A stretch of 6,470 nt of DNA from NCBI GenBank assembly GCA_003694325.1, contig RFKJ01000248.1, positions 1 through 6,470 of the forward strand, written 5' to 3'. This DNA comes from Deltaproteobacteria bacterium (lineage in GTDB: Bacteria > Myxococcota_A > UBA796 > UBA2385). This document shows, piece after piece, positions 1 through 4,221 of the stretch. Under the pieces are notes generated by a model. The model worked only from the letters and a program-made list of their open reading frames with translations. It was not told where the DNA came from and did not search any database. Made by a program: the position numbers and the translations under genes. How positions within the stretch are numbered: position 1 is the first letter of the stretch; the number at the start of each line of letters is the position of its first letter.

Positions 1-932
1 CCCCGACCCCGTGGACCGCCCCTCGGCCTCGCGTCCGGGGGGTCCCGGTGGGACAACGCCCGCCGGAGCTGGTCCATGTCATCGGCCAGCGGCGCCTCGA
101 ACACCATCGCCTCGCCCGAAACCGGGTGGGGGAAGGCGAGGCGACAGGCGTGCAGGCAGAGCCGCGGTGCCCGGGCCCGGACCCGCCTGGGGGCATAGAG
201 CGGGTCGCCCAGCACCGGGTGGCCGATCTCGGCGAGGTGGATCCGGACCTGGTGGGTGCGCCCGGTCTCCAGCCGCGCCGCGACCAGGGCTGCGTCCCGC
301 GCGAGGTTCTCCACCAGGGCGACGTGGGTGACCGCCCGGCGGGTGTCCTGGTCCGGCGGCGGGTGCACCCGCCGGGGACGGGTCGGACGCCCCGGCGGGG
401 CCGGGGGGTGCAGGCTGCCCCGCAGGCCGTCGCCCCGGTCCCGGAGCAGCTCGCTCTCGATGCTCCACGACTCCTTGGGGAAGTGTTGCGACACCAGCGC
501 CCGGTACCCCCGCTCCACCTCGTGCCGCTCCAGCAGCTCCTTGAGGGCGAGCTGGTGCCGTTCGTCCAGGGCGACGAGCATCAGGCCGCTGGTCTGCTCG
601 TCGAGCCGATGCACCGGCAGACCCGCGCCACATGCCCGCCGCACCGCGGCCAGGGCGTTCTTCTGGCCGCCCTGCCGCGGTGCCGGCACCGACAACAGGC
701 CCGCCGGCTTCCACACCACGACGAACCCGGGATCCCGGTGGAGGATCACGAGGTCCCGCCCGGGGACCCGCCGAGGCTGGTTGGGATCGACGCGCACCCG
801 CCCCGGGTCGTCGATGATCCGGCCCTCGTCGGCGGTGGGCACGCCATCGAGGAGCACCTTGCCACTCTTGAGCGCCCGCCGGGCGTCCCCGCGGGAGAGG
901 CCCCGCTCCCTGAGCAGATCGATGAGTCGCAC
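1..932 (-). CDS. RluA-family RNA pseudouridine synthase, 3' end cut by the window edge
   Basis: This enzyme family isomerises specific uridines to pseudouridine in 23S rRNA or tRNA in the cytoplasm. Read on the minus strand from a GTG at 932-930, 310 codons are open to the edge with no stop. Residues 1-60 look like an S4-type RNA-binding domain (RLIDLLRERGLSRGDARRAL, then SGKVLLDG). The catalytic domain follows: KPAGLLSVP at 76-84, the family signature HRLDEQTSG at 108-116 with catalytic Asp111, the conserved Tyr in RGYRALV (about 143), and GRTHQVRIHLAEIGHPVLGDPLY at 224-246 (motif positions; key residues R225, H227, Q228, R230). The domain seems complete at about residue 294; what remains is an Arg/Gly/Pro-rich tail of unknown length. 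I chose GTG 932 because GGGAG lies at 942-938, 5 nt upstream. An in-frame GTG at 974 would add 14 residues but has no such site. The exact target (RluA, RluC, RluD or another subfamily) cannot be told. The gene is divergent from the hydroxylase. Confidence 0.93.
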   Translation of the reverse strand, partial: MRLIDLLRERGLSRGDARRALKSGKVLLDGVPTADEGRIIDDPGRVRVDPNQPRRVPGRDLVILHRDPGFVVVWKPAGLLSVPAPRQGGQKNALAAVRRACGAGLPVHRLDEQTSGLMLVALDERHQLALKELLERHEVERGYRALVSQHFPKESWSIESELLRDRGDGLRGSLHPPAPPGRPTRPRRVHPPPDQDTRRAVTHVALVENLARDAALVAARLETGRTHQVRIHLAEIGHPVLGDPLYAPRRVRARAPRLCLHACRLAFPHPVSGEAMVFEAPLADDMDQLRRALSHRDPPDARPRGGPRGR

Positions 933-1123
933 GCGTTCTCCCGGCGATGCAGCCTGCCAGCGCTTCCACCGCACGTAGCGCGGCGGGACCCCGCCGTCCC
1001 GGCCGCGACACGACGCCGCGGTGCCGCCGGGCCTCTGCCGACCCCGTTCCCCGCCCGACGGCGTTATCGACGCCTCGGCGAACCATCGGTGCAATGACCG
1101 AGCCTCTCGCCGTCGGAGTGACC
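933..1123. other. Divergent intergenic region
   Basis: These 191 nt separate the minus-strand pseudouridine synthase from the plus-strand hydroxylase and must hold promoters for both unless leaders lie elsewhere. The part from 933 to 974 may be coding if the upstream GTG of the synthase is used, and 1094-1123 if the upstream ATG of the hydroxylase is used. The only AT-richer spot is near 1063-1068 (GTTATC on plus, GATAAC on minus), a possible -10 for the minus-strand gene, but no properly spaced -35 accompanies it. I see no RNA gene or convincing operator. Confidence 0.4.
1115..1118 (+). promoter_or_regulatory. Shine-Dalgarno deciding the hydroxylase start
   Basis: GGAG lies 5 nt before the ATG at 1124. 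The other in-frame ATG at 1094 has no comparable site upstream, so 1124 is preferred. The pseudouridine synthase and the methionine-rich protein gene show the same GGAG-N5 spacing. Confidence 0.7.
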
Positions 1124-1873
1124 ATGGGCCTGCTCGACTTCACCGACGAGTTCAAGGAAGTGCTGGACCGCTGGGACAAGAAGGTCGAGGCCCCCAGCCC
1201 CGAGAACCGCAAGAAGGCGCGGCTGCGCGTCTACAAGAACCCCATCGTCGAGCACGTCTTCGCCACCAGCCACCCCATCCTGCCCGGCGTGTGGTTCGCC
1301 GGGTTCATCGGCTACGGCGCCTGGCTCGCGGTCACCGGCCCCCGCGGGCCTCTCGTCGGCCTGCCGATCTACCTGGCGGGGGTGCTGGCCTTCAGCCTGC
1401 TGGAGTACAGCCTGCATCGCTGGGTCTTCCACTTCGACCCGGGCGACAGCGACTTCGGCAAGACCATGCTGTTCCTGCTGCACGGCTACCACCACCAGTT
1501 CCCCAACGACAAGTGGCGACTGGTGGCGCCGCCGCTGCTGTCGTGGCCCATCGCCGCCATCGTCTTTGCCCTGTACTCGGCGCTGCTCCCGATGGACATC
1601 GTGTGGGTGCTGTTCGGGGGGACCACCCTCGGCTACCTGCTCTACGACTGGATCCACTACTACACCCACCACTTCCGCTCGCCCCGGACCCGGATCGGGA
1701 AGCTGCTGCGGCGCGCCCACGCCGTCCACCACTACCGGCTGTTCCACCTCAACATGGGCATCAGCTCGCCCCTGTGGGACCTCGTCTTCGGCACCTTCGC
1801 CTGGTCCGACGAGACGGTGAAGGAGGCGATGGCCGAGACCCGCCGGGTGGAAGCCGGGCAGGCGGGTACCTGA
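1124..1873 (+). CDS. Fatty acid 2-hydroxylase-type membrane di-metal hydroxylase (sterol desaturase superfamily)
   Basis: A 249-residue integral membrane enzyme. The family uses two metal ions held by histidine clusters and O2 to hydroxylate lipids. The clusters are visible in order: HRWVFH (98-103), HGYHH (120-124) followed by FPNDKWRLVAPP, HYYTHH (178-183), HAVHH (199-203), then H208. The HGxHH..P.D..RLV.PP block and the ending NMGISSPLWDLVFGTF resemble eukaryotic FA2H/Scs7, which add the 2-hydroxyl to sphingolipid fatty acids, more than C-4 or C-5 sterol oxidases. Hydrophobic stretches at about 53-71, 75-96, 138-155 and 158-177 fit four membrane segments, with the histidine clusters facing one side. 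There is no fused cytochrome b5 domain, unlike yeast Scs7, so an outside electron donor would be needed. The start at 1124 follows GGAG; starting at ATG 1094 would add 10 residues. The substrate is inferred; related members act on sterols or carotenoids. The gene appears monocistronic, with 195 nt to the next start. Confidence 0.9.
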   Translation: MGLLDFTDEFKEVLDRWDKKVEAPSPENRKKARLRVYKNPIVEHVFATSHPILPGVWFAGFIGYGAWLAVTGPRGPLVGLPIYLAGVLAFSLLEYSLHRWVFHFDPGDSDFGKTMLFLLHGYHHQFPNDKWRLVAPPLLSWPIAAIVFALYSALLPMDIVWVLFGGTTLGYLLYDWIHYYTHHFRSPRTRIGKLLRRAHAVHHYRLFHLNMGISSPLWDLVFGTFAWSDETVKEAMAETRRVEAGQAGT

Positions 1874-1932
1874 CCCGACCTCGGCCGACCGCGGCGGCCC
1901 CGCCGGACCACCGCGGCGGAGCGCTGGCGGCC

Positions 1933-1947
1933 ACCCCGCGACGGGGT
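1933..1947 (+). terminator. Short GC hairpin after the hydroxylase, possible weak terminator
   Basis: ACCCCG-CGA-CGGGGT forms a perfect 6-bp stem with a 3-nt loop about 60 nt after the stop at 1873. No run of T follows, so it does not meet the usual intrinsic-terminator pattern. In such GC-rich DNA short stems also arise by chance. Confidence 0.25.
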
Positions 1948-2005
1948 CGGTGACACCTGCAAGCCCTCCGTGACCGAAGCACACACCGGGTCGCCGGGCC
2001 GGTCC

Positions 2006-2013
2006 GCTACAAC
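2006..2013 (+). promoter_or_regulatory. GCTACAAC octamer, candidate -10 box for the transporter gene
   Basis: TACAAC (2008-2013) resembles a sigma-70 type -10 hexamer and stands out in the GC-rich gap. The same GCTACAAC octamer occurs at 3312-3319, again just before a plus-strand gene. Transcription starting about 7 nt downstream would give a leader of about 50 nt that includes the GGAGG and stem-loop at 2031-2058. No good -35 hexamer is seen 16-19 nt upstream in either copy, which keeps confidence low. Confidence 0.35.
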
Positions 2014-2030
2014 AAGGGCGTGCATTCGCA

Positions 2031-2058
2031 GGAGGCCTCGCCTGCGGCACGGCGAGGC
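2031..2058 (+). promoter_or_regulatory. Strong Shine-Dalgarno followed by an 8-bp stem-loop in the transporter leader
   Basis: GGAGG at 2031-2035 is a near-ideal ribosome-binding sequence, but it lies 33 nt before the ATG at 2069. Between them GCCTCGCC (2035-2042) and GGCGAGGC (2051-2058) are perfect inverted repeats with an 8-nt loop. If the stem forms, GGAG stays unpaired at its base and the effective distance to the ATG falls to about 10 nt (2059-2068). Hairpins that bridge a distant Shine-Dalgarno to its start codon are known, for example in phage T4 mRNAs. The stem could instead regulate translation, or have no function. Confidence 0.4.
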
Positions 2059-2068
2059 GACGACCCCC

Positions 2069-3265
2069 ATGGCCCCCCTTGATGCCGACAGCCTGTGGCT
2101 GATCCTGTGCGCTGCCCTGGTCGGGCTGCTGCCCATCGGGCTGCTCGCGGTGGAGCTGGGCGACAGCCGCCCGGCGGGCATCCGCACCGCTCCGGTCCGG
2201 GTGGGCACCGACCTCGTCGTGGCCGTGCTGCTGACCTGGTTGTTCGGGTTCTCGTGGGTCCACGGTCCCAGCCTCGCCGGCCTGGTCGGCCTGGCGCCCG
2301 GCCCGGTGGATCTCGGGGGGGCGGGAGCATCCTGGCGCGCCTCCCTGGCCACCTGGCACGGTTTGGGCGTGGGCGCGGCGGTGGTCATCGCCGGCGCCGG
2401 CGGCAGCGAGCGCGCCCGCCCGGTGTGCAGCCTCCTCACCGCCGCACTCGTCGCCGGGGTCATCCTCCCGCTCACCGGTCACTGGCTGCATGGCGGTCGC
2501 CCCGACGGCATCCCGGTCGGATGGCTGGCCCGCCTGGGGGTCATCGACCACGGCAACGCCATCGCGGTCCACGTGGCCGCGGGGGCCGCCGGCCTTGCCC
2601 TGACCGCCGCGCTCGGCCCCCGGCGCGGACGCTACGACGGCCTGGGGCGTCCCCGCCGCCGACCCGTCCGAGCCAACGCCATGCAGGTCATCGGGGGAGG
2701 GCTCGTCGTGCTCGGGAGCCTGGGACTCGTCGCCGGGGGTCGCTTCGGCTGGCGGGCCGAGGTCCCGGGGGCCATCCTGGTCGGTCTGCTCGCCGCCGCC
2801 GCGGGGGTGGCCGGCGGACTCGTCGCCCGGCGGGTCGGGCGCCTGCCGACCCACCCGGTCCGCGCCGGTCGCCTGGGCGCCGTCGCCGGGCTGGTGTCCG
2901 TCTCGGCCGCGGCGCTCCTCGGAGGACCCGCCTGGGGTGCCGCCACCGGGTTCATCGGTGGAGGGCTCGCCGTGCTGGCCGACCACCACCTGTTGCACCG
3001 CGGGTTCGACGATCCGGTGGGTGTGGGCAGCGCCCACCTCGTCGGGGGCCTCTGGGCGGCGGTCGCCGCGGCCTTCGCCGTCGACGCGCCCGGCCTGCCG
3101 CTGCGCATCGCCATCCAGCTTCTCGGCGGCCTGGCCGTGGCCGGCACCGCCGGGCTCCTCACCCACGGCGTCCTGGCGCTGATCGACCGGTGGGTGCCCC
3201 TGCGGGTGACGCCGTTCTCCGAGGAGTTCGGCAGCGGCGAGCTGACCGTGGTCGAGCGCGGTTGA
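2069..3265 (+). CDS. amt: Divergent Amt/Rh-family ammonium transporter
   Basis: A 398-residue membrane protein that should pass ammonium/ammonia across the cytoplasmic membrane. About 11 hydrophobic segments can be counted (near 9-30, 46-64, 95-113, 119-140, 163-183, 205-224, 232-253, 267-285, 290-308, 322-340, 346-371), the usual Amt number. Family landmarks are present: SER..P (113-118) then PLTGHW (134-139) match the ERM...PVAHW block; IDHGNAIAVHVAAG (159-172) matches LDFAGGTVVHINAG with Asp160 and pore His168; FDDPVGVGSAHLVGG (313-327) matches the DDP.DVFGVHGVGG block with the second pore His323; the C-terminus LRVTPFSEEF resembles the cytoplasmic LRV..EEE tail. Compared with E. coli AmtB as I recall it, the gate phenylalanines and the recruiting Trp148 are not conserved, and the periplasmic loop after segment 2 is short. 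ATG 2069 gives a normal Amt N-terminus; a GTG at 1970 would add 33 polar, arginine-rich residues. No glnK is adjacent. Family confidence is high; transport activity is inferred. Confidence 0.85.
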   Translation: MAPLDADSLWLILCAALVGLLPIGLLAVELGDSRPAGIRTAPVRVGTDLVVAVLLTWLFGFSWVHGPSLAGLVGLAPGPVDLGGAGASWRASLATWHGLGVGAAVVIAGAGGSERARPVCSLLTAALVAGVILPLTGHWLHGGRPDGIPVGWLARLGVIDHGNAIAVHVAAGAAGLALTAALGPRRGRYDGLGRPRRRPVRANAMQVIGGGLVVLGSLGLVAGGRFGWRAEVPGAILVGLLAAAAGVAGGLVARRVGRLPTHPVRAGRLGAVAGLVSVSAAALLGGPAWGAATGFIGGGLAVLADHHLLHRGFDDPVGVGSAHLVGGLWAAVAAAFAVDAPGLPLRIAIQLLGGLAVAGTAGLLTHGVLALIDRWVPLRVTPFSEEFGSGELTVVERG

Positions 3266-3271
3266 GCCCGA

Positions 3272-3287
3272 CCCGGTCACCACCGGG
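3272..3287 (+). terminator. Hairpin just after the transporter stop, possible terminator
   Basis: CCCGGT-CACC-ACCGGG is a perfect 6-bp stem with a 4-nt loop, starting 7 nt after the stop codon ending at 3265. The position suits a terminator or an mRNA 3'-end stabiliser, but there is no T-run after it. Confidence 0.35.
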
Positions 3288-3311
3288 AGCCGCCACCACG
3301 CCGCCCATCGG

Positions 3312-3319
3312 GCTACAAC
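3312..3319 (+). promoter_or_regulatory. Second GCTACAAC octamer, candidate -10 box for the methionine-rich/DUF255 pair
   Basis: It is identical to the octamer at 2006-2013. TACAAC occupies 3314-3319; a start about 7 nt downstream would leave a short leader of about 17 nt that still includes the Shine-Dalgarno at 3333-3337. No clear -35 is seen. It suggests that the two downstream genes have their own promoter rather than relying on read-through. Confidence 0.35.
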
Positions 3320-3332
3320 CCCGTCATCCGTA

Positions 3333-3337
3333 GGGAG
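3333..3337 (+). promoter_or_regulatory. Shine-Dalgarno of the methionine-rich protein gene
   Basis: GGGAG lies 5 nt before the ATG at 3343 and settles that start. The preceding GGGCT at 3311-3314 region is close to complementary to the AGCCC that overlaps its end, so partial masking by pairing is possible but unproven. Confidence 0.6.
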
Positions 3338-3342
3338 CCCGC

Positions 3343-4221
3343 ATGACCCTGCCCGTCACCGCCCTGTCCATCCTCCTCTCCTCGGTCCCCGCCCTCGCCG
3401 AGCCTTCGCTGGCGTTGGTCGATCCGGGTGCCGAGCCCCGTCGGCCCCTGCGCTTCCACCCCGCCCCCGGCACCACCGAACAGGTCCGGATGACCATGGA
3501 GATGGCCTCGCAGATGGCCATGGGCGGCACGACGATGCCCGCCATGAAGATCCCGCCGATGATCCTCGACCTCGACCTCGAGGTATTGGAGATCGAAGCC
3601 GACGGTGACATCCGCTACCGGTTCACCATCGCCGACACCGGCGTAGGCGCCGGCGACGACGTCGGGACCGATGTCGTCACCGCCATGTCGGCGGCCATGC
3701 AGCCGCTGGAGGGCACCTCCGGAGAGGTGACCGTCAGTCCCACCGGTGTCAGCCGGGACGCCACGCTGACCCCGTCGGCGGGCGCCGATCCCCAGATGGT
3801 CGCCGACATGCGCAAGAGCATGGCCAATGCCAGCGCCCCCCTGCCCGAGGAGCCGGTGGGGGTCGGCGCGCGATGGACGCTGACCAGCGACATGAACGAG
3901 GGCGGACTCCAGTTCCAGCAGGTGGCCTCCTACGAACTGGTCGAGCTGACCGACACCACCATCACCCTGCGGGTCGACGTGCAGCAGTCGGCGGAACCCC
4001 AGGCATTCGCCCCCGATGGGCTCCCGCCCGGCGCCACCGCCGTCCTCAGCCACATGGGATCCAAGGGCAGCGGTTCCACGGTGCTCCGCTTCGACCGGGT
4101 GATGCCCACCCGGTCGGACATGCAGATGCACACGGACATGACCGTGAACCTGCAGGCCCAGGGGCAGTCCATGGACATGCAGAACTCCATGGACATGACG
4201 ACGACGATCGCGCCGCGATGA
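3343..4221 (+). CDS. Secreted methionine-rich protein, DUF6263-like
   Basis: A 292-residue protein of unknown function. Residues 1-19 look like a signal peptide with an ALA|EPS cleavage site, although the N-terminus lacks the usual Lys/Arg. The mature part has no cysteine and no membrane segment, so it should be soluble outside the cytoplasmic membrane. It begins with a strand-rich block (LRFHPAPGTTEQVRMTMEM) and alternates polar and hydrophobic residues through the rest, as in all-beta lipid-binding-like folds. About 24 methionines (8%) occur, many as M-x-M: MTMEM (50-54), MAM, MQM, and MDM twice near the C-terminus. The overall look (signal peptide, G/T-rich opening, T..M..M strands, a late PLPEEPVGVGARW block) recalls DUF6263 proteins; this match is from memory and uncertain. 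The start follows GGGAG. The stop overlaps the next start (ATGA), implying co-translation with the DUF255 protein. Methionine clusters could bind Cu(I), or simply line a hydrophobic pocket. Confidence 0.8.
   Translation: MTLPVTALSILLSSVPALAEPSLALVDPGAEPRRPLRFHPAPGTTEQVRMTMEMASQMAMGGTTMPAMKIPPMILDLDLEVLEIEADGDIRYRFTIADTGVGAGDDVGTDVVTAMSAAMQPLEGTSGEVTVSPTGVSRDATLTPSAGADPQMVADMRKSMANASAPLPEEPVGVGARWTLTSDMNEGGLQFQQVASYELVELTDTTITLRVDVQQSAEPQAFAPDGLPPGATAVLSHMGSKGSGSTVLRFDRVMPTRSDMQMHTDMTVNLQAQGQSMDMQNSMDMTTTIAPR
4168..4197 (+). repeat. Short in-frame tandem repeat encoding SMDM twice
   Basis: TCCATGGACATG occurs at 4168-4179 and again at 4186-4197, a period of 18 nt. It encodes SMDMQN followed by SMDMTT near the C-terminus of the methionine-rich protein. 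It may reflect a small duplication or selection for alternating methionines in a beta strand. Confidence 0.6.

Noticed and set aside
1063..1095. Minus-strand TTGCAC (1095-1090) and GATAAC (1068-1063) as a sigma-70 promoter for the pseudouridine synthase
   Set aside because: The spacer is 21 nt, too long for a normal promoter, and no better -35 exists at 16-18 nt.
48..1097. Plus-strand frames over 48-1097, including a 349-codon one
   Set aside because: They lie antisense to the pseudouridine synthase, have no family motif, and end in the divergent gap.
79..1212. A 377-codon minus-strand frame covering the pseudouridine synthase region
   Set aside because: It is shifted one base from the frame carrying HRLDEQTSG and GRTHQVRIH, and its product is Arg/Gly/Pro/Ala-rich with no motif.
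1887..1931. Repeated CCGCGGCGG-type strings as a regulatory repeat
   Set aside because: They are short, imperfect and made only of G and C, as expected by chance at this base composition.
1970..2068. GTG at 1970 as the start of the transporter
   Set aside because: It adds 33 polar, arginine-rich residues ahead of the first membrane segment, has no Shine-Dalgarno, and would place the GGAGG and stem-loop inside coding sequence. ATG 2069 gives a normal Amt N-terminus.
1064..3283. A 739-codon minus-strand open frame opposite the hydroxylase and transporter
   Set aside because: It is antisense to two clear gene families, has a low-complexity Gly/Pro/Glu/Asp composition, no recognisable domain, and spans both genes and their gap. 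Long open antisense frames are expected in GC-rich DNA.
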